This document shows, in pieces, positions 54,338 through 61,265 of a stretch of DNA of 64,000 bases. The notes below the pieces were generated by a model that saw only the letters and a list, made by a program, of their open reading frames with translations, was not told where the DNA came from and made no database searches. Origin of the DNA: a bacterium (GTDB taxonomy: Bacteria; Babelota; Babeliae; Babelales; Vermiphilaceae); assembly GCA_016699125.1 (NCBI GenBank), contig CP064961.1, forward strand, positions 992,001-1,056,000, read 5' to 3'. The position numbers and the translations under genes were made by a program. Position 1 is the stretch's first letter. Each line of letters opens with the position of its first letter.

Positions 54338-55678
54338 ATGATTCTGATTACCAACAGCATGACCGGAAAAAAGCAGCCGTTGCGGCTTGTCAACAATCAC
54401 GTGACCATGTACGTGTGTGGCATCACGCCGTACGACAAAGCACATATCGGGCACGGCAGATGTTACATCTCGTTTGATGTGCTATTCAGACTGTTACAAT
54501 GCGTTGGGTATCAGGTCAACTACTGCAGAAATATCACCGACATCGATGACAAACTGCTTGTCAAAGCGCAGCAGCTGCATGGTGATCGCATGAGATATCA
54601 TGAAGTTGCAACACGTTATTTTAACGACTACAAAGACGTGATGAAAGTACTGGGCGTCTGTGATCCGACGCATGAACCACGTGTCACCGATCACATCGAA
54701 GAGATTATCGATTTTATAACACAGTTGATCAACAAAGGGCATGCATATCAAGTCGAAAATGACGTGTATTTTGCAATCGACACATACTCCGACTACGGCG
54801 CACTTTCAAAACAGAAGGTGGAAGCAACACAGGCGGGCGCACGAGTTACCGTGCGAGATCAGAAAAAAAATCCGGCCGACTTTGTTTTGTGGAAATCTGA
54901 GTCAGAACAGACCTTTTGGCAAAGCCCGTGGGGTAACGGCCGTCCCGGATGGCACATTGAATGTTCAGCACTGGCTGCAACGTATCTGGGTGAACATATC
55001 GACATTCATGCGGGTGGACTGGATCTGATTTTTCCACACCATGAAAATGAACGTGCGCAATCAGAAGCATTGTTTGGCGCTCCGTTTGCACACTGCTGGA
55101 TGCACAACGGCCTGGTCACCGTTAATCATGAAAAGATGTCGAAATCGGTCGGCAACTTTATCACGCTTGAGGATATTTTGAAAAAGTATGACCCGATGGT
55201 TTTGCGGTACTACTTTTTGACCTTTCATTACAGCTCACCGGCCGAATTCAACCGCCAAGGCATGGACGCTGCGCAAAAAAGCTATGAAAAAATCACAAAA
55301 TGGACACAAAGCACAGGCGTCGACCGGCATCAATCGCTCACGTTTAGCGACACACAGATCACCGAATGGACCAAAAAGCTTTTCAACTGTTTGTGCGACG
55401 ACCTGAACACGGCTGCTTTTATCGGCCAGCTGTTTGAATACCTCAAAACAGACGCGCAAGACAAAACTGAAATGAAAGTCATTGTGTTAATGATTGTCCA
55501 TCTTTTGGGCCTCACGCTGGAGCCTGTTAATCAAAGCACTGTTGAAATAACAGAACAGATCAAAGAGCTGCTTGATCAACGGGAACAGGCACGACTTGCA
55601 AAAGATTGGAAAAAGGCTGATGAGTTGCGTGAACTTCTGTTGCAACATGGAGTTACGGTACATGATAAAAAAACATGA
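54338..55678 (+). CDS. cysS: Cysteinyl-tRNA synthetase
   Basis: Charges tRNA-Cys with cysteine. Class I signatures: PYDKAHIGHGR (HIGH box), zinc-site residues (Cys27 region YVCGITPYD, CSALAATYLGEHIDIH, GGLDLIFPHHENE) and KMSKSVGNF (KMSKS box). C-terminal half includes the DALR-like domain. At 446 aa it is a normal short form. The gene reads clearly GC-richer than its surroundings (two sampled 60-base lines give 34 and 35 G+C), and its codon usage differs (more Gly and Cys codons ending C). Divergent from the coiled-coil genes. Start ATG follows AAGGA 8 bases upstream. Confidence 0.97.
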   Translation: MILITNSMTGKKQPLRLVNNHVTMYVCGITPYDKAHIGHGRCYISFDVLFRLLQCVGYQVNYCRNITDIDDKLLVKAQQLHGDRMRYHEVATRYFNDYKDVMKVLGVCDPTHEPRVTDHIEEIIDFITQLINKGHAYQVENDVYFAIDTYSDYGALSKQKVEATQAGARVTVRDQKKNPADFVLWKSESEQTFWQSPWGNGRPGWHIECSALAATYLGEHIDIHAGGLDLIFPHHENERAQSEALFGAPFAHCWMHNGLVTVNHEKMSKSVGNFITLEDILKKYDPMVLRYYFLTFHYSSPAEFNRQGMDAAQKSYEKITKWTQSTGVDRHQSLTFSDTQITEWTKKLFNCLCDDLNTAAFIGQLFEYLKTDAQDKTEMKVIVLMIVHLLGLTLEPVNQSTVEITEQIKELLDQREQARLAKDWKKADELRELLLQHGVTVHDKKT

Positions 55679-55704
55679 GACAGAAAGAATAGAAGGATAT
55701 CTAG

Positions 55705-56103
55705 ATGAATGTAAAATACAGCTTTTGGAAGTCTAAAATCTTATTTTTATTGATTTTTGCCGCGCATACACAACGGGGCGCTGGAATGGACAGATTTATT
55801 AATTGTTGTACGCAAACCATACGGGATGGGAGCTATGCATTCCCGATTGCAATGGTATTTGGGGGAAACCTGGTGTTTTCGGGCTGGGAAGCAATAAAAA
55901 AGGACGCACTACTGAATGAAAGCTGCCACACGAAAGTGTTCCTAAGTAAACTTACAAATAGTACGACACACTCACCAACATTCGCTTTAATAGTAACCAC
56001 GCTCTTGGGAGATTATTTTTTTGGTGGAAACGGTCTAAACATGCAACTGCTGGCGACATATACACTAGGAACTGGTGTGGCGCTTTATGTAAAGAAGAAA
56101 TAG
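55705..56103 (+). CDS. Small exported/membrane protein of unknown function (132 aa)
   Basis: Not recognised. Signal-like N-terminus (KILFLLIFAAHTQRGA), then hydrophobic segments (AFPIAMVFGGNLVFSG and LIVTTLLGDYFFGGNG, and MQLLATYTLGTGVALYV) typical of a multi-span small membrane protein. Ends in KKK then TAG. The frame continues past that stop without another stop for 57 codons (see 56104-56277). It follows cysS by 26 bases and has AAGGATAT upstream of the ATG, so it may be co-transcribed with cysS. Confidence 0.65.
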   Translation: MNVKYSFWKSKILFLLIFAAHTQRGAGMDRFINCCTQTIRDGSYAFPIAMVFGGNLVFSGWEAIKKDALLNESCHTKVFLSKLTNSTTHSPTFALIVTTLLGDYFFGGNGLNMQLLATYTLGTGVALYVKKK

Positions 56104-56277
56104 GTGTTTACCCATAAAGATACTGAGAGCCTAAGAAGATTTTTGCTTTGCAACAACCCATGTCCCTCTTCTAAGTCAGGGTATATTCCTCTTGATCCTA
56201 AAGACCATTTTCTCCAGTGGATCGACTTTATCGTACCAGTTGGTGTCAGCGCTGCACATATCTGGATGAATAGATAA
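56104..56277 (+). pseudogene. In-frame continuation after the TAG of the 132-aa gene (57 codons)
   Basis: Immediately after TAG the same frame continues as GTG TTT ACC and so on to TAA at 56275-56277, reading VFTHKDTESLRFLLC, SGYIPLDPKDHF, and a hydrophobic IDFIVPVGVSAAHIW. Its protein-like composition suggests either a stop that arose recently in a longer gene, a separate small gene from GTG, or stop readthrough. No ribosome site of its own is clear. Confidence 0.35.
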
Positions 56278-56785
56278 CAATAGCTGAACCAAAAAGGTAC
56301 GAATTTTAAAAATCTGGTTAAAACAACCGTGTATTCGATATATTGTTAGCTGTATTTACGTTGTTTCCACCAAAGTCTTTACTGATCATAAACATATTTT
56401 TCTATTTTTTTGCCGCTCCTTCGACAGCGACACGCTTCGCTCTCAACCTAATCTTATAAAAAACAGTCTTCGAATAAACAAACACTGACATTCACGAAAC
56501 AACAGACGCAATCTTGAAAAAAGTAAGTAAAGTGAAGCAAGGATCACCTTTTTGCAATTATCAATTGGTAATAGTTTAACGAAAAATGCTTTAATATAAA
56601 AATATTTGAAGTGCTAATGAATGTTACAATTTGTATTGACAATTTACAAAATAGTATGCATAATCTTTTGCGCATAAGCTGTTTGAAATAAAAAAATATA
56701 AACAGATAGGCTTTATTTGTGCTGCTTACTTAGTTCAATCTCTATTTGTAACATAATATACTTTAAATGAAAGGGTTTTTCGCTC
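56278..56785. other. 508-bp gene-free, AT-rich stretch with one hairpin repeat
   Basis: Contains the left copy of the GTTGTTTCCAC hairpin (56316-56371). The rest is AT-rich with no frame backed by a ribosome site, apart from the AAAGGG before the next gene at 56786. A GC-richer patch (around 56402-56450) carries an imperfect repeat of CTCCTTCGACAGCGACACGC. Confidence 0.4.
56316..56371. repeat. Imperfect hairpin repeat, left copy
   Basis: GGTTAAAACAAC (56316-56327) and GTTGTTTCCACC (56360-56371) pair with two mismatches. The whole unit aligns well with 57424-57478, including AACAACCGT and GATATATT. Confidence 0.6.
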
Positions 56786-57349
56786 ATGTCAATAACATTC
56801 CATCAACTACACAAACAGAAAACAAAAATGGTATTTTCGCTTTTAGGTTTGATTCTTGAACAACAAGCTTGGTCTATGATACTAAGACATGGTAATCATG
56901 AATTTCAGCATGTACCAAAAGAAAACACCGTTTATTGGTTTACAAAAAGAGAAAGTCCGAATGGAGAAATGAAGTCGTATATAACAGAAAAGTATACTTA
57001 TAACCCCTTCAACTTGGAAAATACTTCTGACAATTCCAGTTTGGAAGAGGGAGAAATTTTACCGCATTCTTATTCTGAAAAAACTACGTTCAACATGGAT
57101 AAGTTCAATGATTTAATCAGTACACATGGGCCATTACTTCAGTTATTTGCAAATAATAGGTATAAATTTGGACTAAAGGATCATGACGTAGCTTTGTACC
57201 AGCAGAACTTTCAAGCTATTAAAAACACGGGTCGACCAGATTTCGCAAGAACCACAATAATAAAGCTTATGGATGAAAGTCCCTATCGAAGTGTTCTCTT
57301 TGCAGCTCTGTCTATGGATGCTTTAGAACCGATACATAAGAAGAACTAA
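56786..57349 (+). CDS. Exported protein of unknown function (187 aa)
   Basis: Not recognised. Hydrophobic stretch near the N-terminus (MVFSLLGLILEQQAWS) after a basic start, likely a signal peptide. The mature part is acidic with Asn, Ser and Tyr (LENTSDNSSLEEGEILPHSY). It is flanked on both sides by the two related hairpin repeats (56316 and 57424), so the gene sits on a repeat-bounded segment. ATG preceded by AAAGGG. Function unknown. Confidence 0.62.
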   Translation: MSITFHQLHKQKTKMVFSLLGLILEQQAWSMILRHGNHEFQHVPKENTVYWFTKRESPNGEMKSYITEKYTYNPFNLENTSDNSSLEEGEILPHSYSEKTTFNMDKFNDLISTHGPLLQLFANNRYKFGLKDHDVALYQQNFQAIKNTGRPDFARTTIIKLMDESPYRSVLFAALSMDALEPIHKKN

Positions 57350-57391
57350 CAGACAGGCTTCTACTTCAACTGCTTCTACAAAAAGCTATAC

Positions 57392-57421
57392 TTGAAGCTT
57401 TTGTGTGCGTACTAATTAAAT
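57392..57421 (+). mobile_element. Probable remnant of an IS5-type element end
   Basis: TTGAAGCTTTT (57392-57402), 8 bases, ACTAATTAAAT (57411-57421) resembles the 3' end of the IS at 35290-35318, TTGAAGCTTTT, 7 bases, ACTAATTAAAT. The two 11-base blocks are identical and one base differs in spacing. It lies directly before the right hairpin repeat. Only about 30 bases are shared, so chance or a related but different IS is possible. Confidence 0.4.
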
Positions 57422-57423
57422 CT

Positions 57424-57478
57424 AGTGGAAACAACCGTATTTGATATATTTTTTATCTGTGTGCAGGTTGTTTCCACT
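57424..57478. repeat. Perfect 13-bp hairpin repeat, right copy
   Basis: AGTGGAAACAACC (57424-57436) and GGTTGTTTCCACT (57466-57478), 29-base loop. It lies between convergent genes (187-aa and 220-aa), and the T run after it on the plus strand (CTTTT) allows a terminator role. Confidence 0.7.
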
Positions 57479-57487
57479 TTTACAATA

Positions 57488-58150
57488 TCATTCACCAAAT
57501 AATAGTAATTCAGCAATTGCAGAAAAAAGCTTTGCGGGAGCAAAAATGAATGTTTTGAAAAGGGTCTTTTTGCTGACTGCCTCTTTAAAAACAGTCTGGT
57601 CGTTATGACAAGACTGTGACGGAACGGTTAAGCTGAAAAATTGATTCCCGTACGATTTTCGCATATCATATTTTTGATACATAATAGTACGATCAAGCGA
57701 AGCTAGGTTTTGCTGCTGTTCTACAATATGTGGTTTTTCGTTAGGAAGGTCTTCGTTTTTTGCTAGATCTGCTTTTTTATTCTCAGAATACTCTTCCATT
57801 ACATATATTTTTTTAAAATCGGCTGCTTGTTTATTATGCATCCATGCATTAGCAAACAATAGAACACCTATTCGTGGCAATATAGCTCCACCTTTTTGTG
57901 ATACTGTTTGTTTCATGCTCAATGGTAGTTTTTCAATATTGCATTGTGATCCGACCAATTTAAGTATGGCTACACCAAGCAAAACTGTAAGATTCAAGTC
58001 TCGCATTTCTTCATGATTTTTTTCACCAATCAAACAGGTTTCTTTGGTGGGTTCCTCAATCGTAATGCGTGTCTGGTTATGATGGGATGGATGGCAAACA
58101 GTGATTAAGAATAGGTGAGCAACTACATATGACAGGTACTTTTTATTCAT
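57488..58150 (-). CDS. Exported protein of unknown function (220 aa)
   Basis: Not recognised. Signal peptide (KKYLSYVVAHLFLITVCHPS). Two hydrophobic stretches (DLNLTVLLGVAILKLVG and GAILPRIGVLLFANAWM) suggest a helical hairpin, then a charged, Lys/Glu/Asn-rich part. Convergent with the 187-aa gene. The stretch upstream (58151-58423) holds the promoter of the divergent LigD-like pair. Confidence 0.68.
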   Translation of the reverse strand: MNKKYLSYVVAHLFLITVCHPSHHNQTRITIEEPTKETCLIGEKNHEEMRDLNLTVLLGVAILKLVGSQCNIEKLPLSMKQTVSQKGGAILPRIGVLLFANAWMHNKQAADFKKIYVMEEYSENKKADLAKNEDLPNEKPHIVEQQQNLASLDRTIMYQKYDMRKSYGNQFFSLTVPSQSCHNDQTVFKEAVSKKTLFKTFIFAPAKLFSAIAELLLFGE

Positions 58151-58351
58151 AGACGGACCCTAAAAAAAGGAGTTACAAAATAGTTATAGAAATACGTAAA
58201 CTAAGATTTTATAGTTTGATCGATATACTATTGATCTTACAGGTTAATTGACCGGTCATCAAGTTTTAACTTAGATTCCTTAAATAGAAAATCCTTATTT
58301 TTAATGTAAACAAACTGTGAGGCGATTTAAATCTTAATATTTTTAAATAAA

Positions 58352-58382
58352 TTGACTTTGTATTATATATTTTTTGTATAAT
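58352..58382 (+). promoter_or_regulatory. Promoter upstream of the LigD-like pair
   Basis: TTGACT (58352-58357), 19-base spacer, TATAAT (58377-58382), with the start codon 41 bases later. The -10 is a perfect consensus; the spacer is a little long. A second TATAAT overlaps at 58382-58387. Confidence 0.6.
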
Positions 58383-58423
58383 ATAATACAGATATGAATT
58401 ATAAACATTAGAAGACCCACTTT

Positions 58424-59101
58424 ATGAATAAAAAACTGTTTTTTGTTATGGTATATGTGAGCGCAATCATTTTGTTTGCTCAAAAAAGCCTGCCCAAAAA
58501 GATGCAATTTCAGGCGCAATTATTAAAACAGGCAGCTTTCTCAAAAACAGAGAAAATCAAAAAAACAGATAGCAATACAAGCCAAAGTAATAAAAAAGAC
58601 GTACAGGAACCGGTAACAGAGTTTTTTGTTCACAAAACGGTTGGCAAAAAAGTAGAGTTTGATCTTTATATTAAAATCGGTACACAGATTCGCAAATGGC
58701 AGCTGCCCAAAGGTATCAGCATTAATCCATCACATCAACGAATTGCACTTGAATCAAAAGAGGTCCATACAGAAGCAGAGTGTCTGTTTGAAGGGGTCAT
58801 CGAGACGAAAAAGCTTAAGAGTGAAAGGTTTATTGTCATGCTGTGGGACCATGGCCAGATGCACATAACCAAACATAAAAATACTTCCTCATTACATTTG
58901 ACTTTCAACGGTCAACGACTGAAGGGTATATACACTTTAAAAAAAGGGATTGGCAAAAAAGACACCTCTGTGTGGTATCTACAAAAAATAGCTGATGATT
59001 ATGCAAGCCAGAAGAAAAATATCATGCGTTTGTTTAATCGTTCGGTAAAAACGGACAGAACCATCAAACAGATTGAAATAGAGGCACATAATGGCAATTA
59101 A
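58424..59101 (+). CDS. LigD 3'-phosphoesterase-like protein with an N-terminal hydrophobic segment (225 aa)
   Basis: Homologue of the phosphoesterase (PE) module of bacterial NHEJ ligase LigD. Marks: EFFVHKTVGKKVEFDLYIK, which corresponds to the Q-K-H-x-A-R-R-L-H-Y-D-x-R-L-E segment, WQLPKGISINPSHQRIALE (W-x-V-P-K-G-x-S-L-D-P-x-x-x-R), HTEAECLFEGVI, VMLWDHGQ and LHLTFNGQRLKGIYTL. Yet of the catalytic set the first two His and the Arg are replaced (Thr72, Glu78, Tyr82); Asp80 and His115 remain. Activity by the standard mechanism is unlikely. Residues 5-19 are hydrophobic after Asn-Lys-Lys (LFFVMVYVSAIILFA), like a signal peptide or anchor, unexpected for a DNA-repair enzyme. Its stop overlaps the next gene by 11 bases. 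Confidence 0.75.
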   Translation: MNKKLFFVMVYVSAIILFAQKSLPKKMQFQAQLLKQAAFSKTEKIKKTDSNTSQSNKKDVQEPVTEFFVHKTVGKKVEFDLYIKIGTQIRKWQLPKGISINPSHQRIALESKEVHTEAECLFEGVIETKKLKSERFIVMLWDHGQMHITKHKNTSSLHLTFNGQRLKGIYTLKKGIGKKDTSVWYLQKIADDYASQKKNIMRLFNRSVKTDRTIKQIEIEAHNGN

Positions 59102-59999
59102 ACTGATCATCGGAACCCATATCATTGAAATTGAAGATGAGCAGAAGGAGCTTTTTCCACGTCAACATATTACAAAATACGACATCATTACCTATTACAA
59201 GTTGATATCCACCTTTTTGTTGCCATTAATCAAAAACCGACCAATTGTCATGGAATGCTTTCCACAAGGCATTGATCATCAACCAGAACTGTATGAACAT
59301 GAACCAAAAAACTTTCCAGACTGGATCGCACACAAAAACATTTTGTGCGGAAAAGAGCGTATACCTGAAAAACATCTGGTTATCAATAATGAAGCATCAC
59401 TTCTTTTTGTCATCAATCAGTACTGTGTGACTCCTCACATGTGGCTTTCAACCACTGAACAGATAAAAAAACCTAATCTGATGGTTTTTGAGCTTTCAAC
59501 TGCACATGGAACCAAGCTTGATATTTTGCGATGGGCTGCAAAAAAGCTCCGGACACTGTTGCAAACGCACAACCTACAAACATGGCCGATGAGCAATGGA
59601 TCTAATGGTCTTTATATTGTTGTGCCTATGGAACCAAATCATGACTTTGAAAAAGTATTACACTACGCTCATGCAATTGCTTTACATTTAGTGGTCGACT
59701 ATCCACAGACTCTTTTTTTAAAACATGACCACACGCAAGAAGTCCCTGGAAAAGTTGCTATTGAGATTCAAGCAAATAGATTTGGCGATCACATCATTGC
59801 GCCCTATTCATTACGAGCCATTCCAGGCGCACCAGTTGCTATGCCACTTGCGTGGTCACACATTGAAACCTTCAAGCCAGAGCTGTATACCATCAAAACC
59901 GTGATCCCAAAACTGCAAACTCATGGAAATCCATGGCATGATCTGCGTTTTCAAACAGTTGATGACAATCTTATATATCATACTTTCAAAAAGAAGTAG
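59091..59999 (+). CDS. LigD polymerase-domain-like protein with altered catalytic residues (302 aa)
   Basis: Homologue of the LigD POL module (archaeo-eukaryotic primase fold). Conserved marks: KELFPRQHITKYDIITYY, PQGID, LVINNEASLLFVINQ, LWLST-type PHMWLSTTEQIKKPNLMVFELS, and APYSLRAIPGAPVAMPLAW. Active enzymes have F-D-L-D (two metal Asp), S-G-G-K-G-L-H and V-D-Y. Here these read FELS (Glu134, Ser136), SNGSNGLY (Tyr175 for His) and IEI (Glu225 for Asp). So three of the four residues are changed to non-equivalents or to Glu, and normal nucleotidyl transfer is doubtful. It starts by ATG inside the preceding gene with GAGG 8 bases upstream: translational coupling with the PE-like partner. No ligase domain or Ku is in the window. 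Confidence 0.82.
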   Translation: MAIKLIIGTHIIEIEDEQKELFPRQHITKYDIITYYKLISTFLLPLIKNRPIVMECFPQGIDHQPELYEHEPKNFPDWIAHKNILCGKERIPEKHLVINNEASLLFVINQYCVTPHMWLSTTEQIKKPNLMVFELSTAHGTKLDILRWAAKKLRTLLQTHNLQTWPMSNGSNGLYIVVPMEPNHDFEKVLHYAHAIALHLVVDYPQTLFLKHDHTQEVPGKVAIEIQANRFGDHIIAPYSLRAIPGAPVAMPLAWSHIETFKPELYTIKTVIPKLQTHGNPWHDLRFQTVDDNLIYHTFKKK

Positions 60000-60084
60000 C
60001 AAAGTTCGTTGTAAAATAACAAAAGAGCTTGTATCTTCACTCTTTTTACGCTACCGTGAATAGTAAAAACCAAAAAACAAAAAA

Positions 60085-61257
60085 ATGTTTTCTGAAAAAA
60101 AGTTAAAAATAGTACACATTGCACCTGCTAATAGTCACCCTGAAATGAGCATCGCACATTCAGTCAGATCGCTTGTTGGACAACAGGCTGACTGGGGTCA
60201 TGTATGCAAAATCATAACGGTTAATGATCAACAAATTGAATCTTATAAAAAAGATGGATCAATCGACATACATTATGTTCCGAAATGGTTCCAGGTGAAC
60301 TATCGAGATAATCAGTTGGTCGTTCCCTGGAGAGCCTATCATTACATACATGCTATTTTATCCGCATCGAAACCAGATATTATTCATATTCATGATCCAT
60401 TATTCCTTGGGCATGCGGCTATTCGTTTTGCTCGCAAATACAAGATACCAACTATTTTTACCTACGATGTGCCATATCATGAATATATACATCAATTACC
60501 ATTGCCGCGATATATTGCAGCTGGCATCACACAGTTTTTTATCAGACGGTTTGCTAATAAGTTACATCATATTATAGTGCCAAACAAAGAGTTTCAATAT
60601 GTCTTGCGTATCTATGAATCGACCACTCAATCAACTGTTATTCCCTATTTTATTGATCAAGCTCTGTTTCCATCAGAAAGACCTGCACACAAAAAGTTTC
60701 AATGCCGATCTATCACACTTCTGGTGGTCAGTCGATTTTTACCCAAAAAAAGACTTGAAAAGTTAATCGACTGTTTTGATGCCCTTTCATTGCCAGCACA
60801 CCTTATTTTTGCAGGCTCGGGTTATTGGAAAGGCCATCTGATTCAGTACTGCCAACAGTTTCGGTTTCCACTTTTAAAAAAAATTAGCTGGTATGATAAT
60901 CCATCAAACGAACAGCTCCAAAGCCTTTATCAAGATGCTGATCTACTATTGTCAACCTGTGTCGATATTGAACAGTCAAAAATCATTGCACAAGCAATGG
61001 CACATAACACACCAGTCATCGGATTAGCTTATCACTCAAAAGAGATGATCATTAAAAACAACTATAACGGGTTTTTAACCGGATACCCTGATCAGATGGC
61101 ACATGTGATCGAATCTATCATAAAAAATGAAAAACTATTTATCAAACTTCAAGATGGCGCATATGAAACTTCTTTGGCCTATGATCCAAAGATAATTGCT
61201 CAAAAGATACTAAATCAGTATTATGAAATTTTACACCTATTCAAAGAAAAAATGTAA
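60085..61257 (+). CDS. GT4-family glycosyltransferase (390 aa)
   Basis: Transfers a sugar from a nucleotide donor, probably to a surface glycan or lipid. Two Rossmann halves: N-terminal with KIVHIAPANSHP and DIIHIHDPLFLGH, C-terminal with LLVVSRFLPKKRLEKLI, LIFAGSGYWKGHL and DADLLLSTCVDIEQSKIIAQAMAHNTPVIG. In most GT4 enzymes the last segment carries E-x7-E; here the second Glu is Gln (AQAMA), and the first is shifted by one. This may alter the donor or the mechanism. It starts a plus-strand run leading to uvrB. Donor and acceptor unknown. Confidence 0.85.
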   Translation: MFSEKKLKIVHIAPANSHPEMSIAHSVRSLVGQQADWGHVCKIITVNDQQIESYKKDGSIDIHYVPKWFQVNYRDNQLVVPWRAYHYIHAILSASKPDIIHIHDPLFLGHAAIRFARKYKIPTIFTYDVPYHEYIHQLPLPRYIAAGITQFFIRRFANKLHHIIVPNKEFQYVLRIYESTTQSTVIPYFIDQALFPSERPAHKKFQCRSITLLVVSRFLPKKRLEKLIDCFDALSLPAHLIFAGSGYWKGHLIQYCQQFRFPLLKKISWYDNPSNEQLQSLYQDADLLLSTCVDIEQSKIIAQAMAHNTPVIGLAYHSKEMIIKNNYNGFLTGYPDQMAHVIESIIKNEKLFIKLQDGAYETSLAYDPKIIAQKILNQYYEILHLFKEKM

Positions 61258-61265
61258 GCTTGTTT

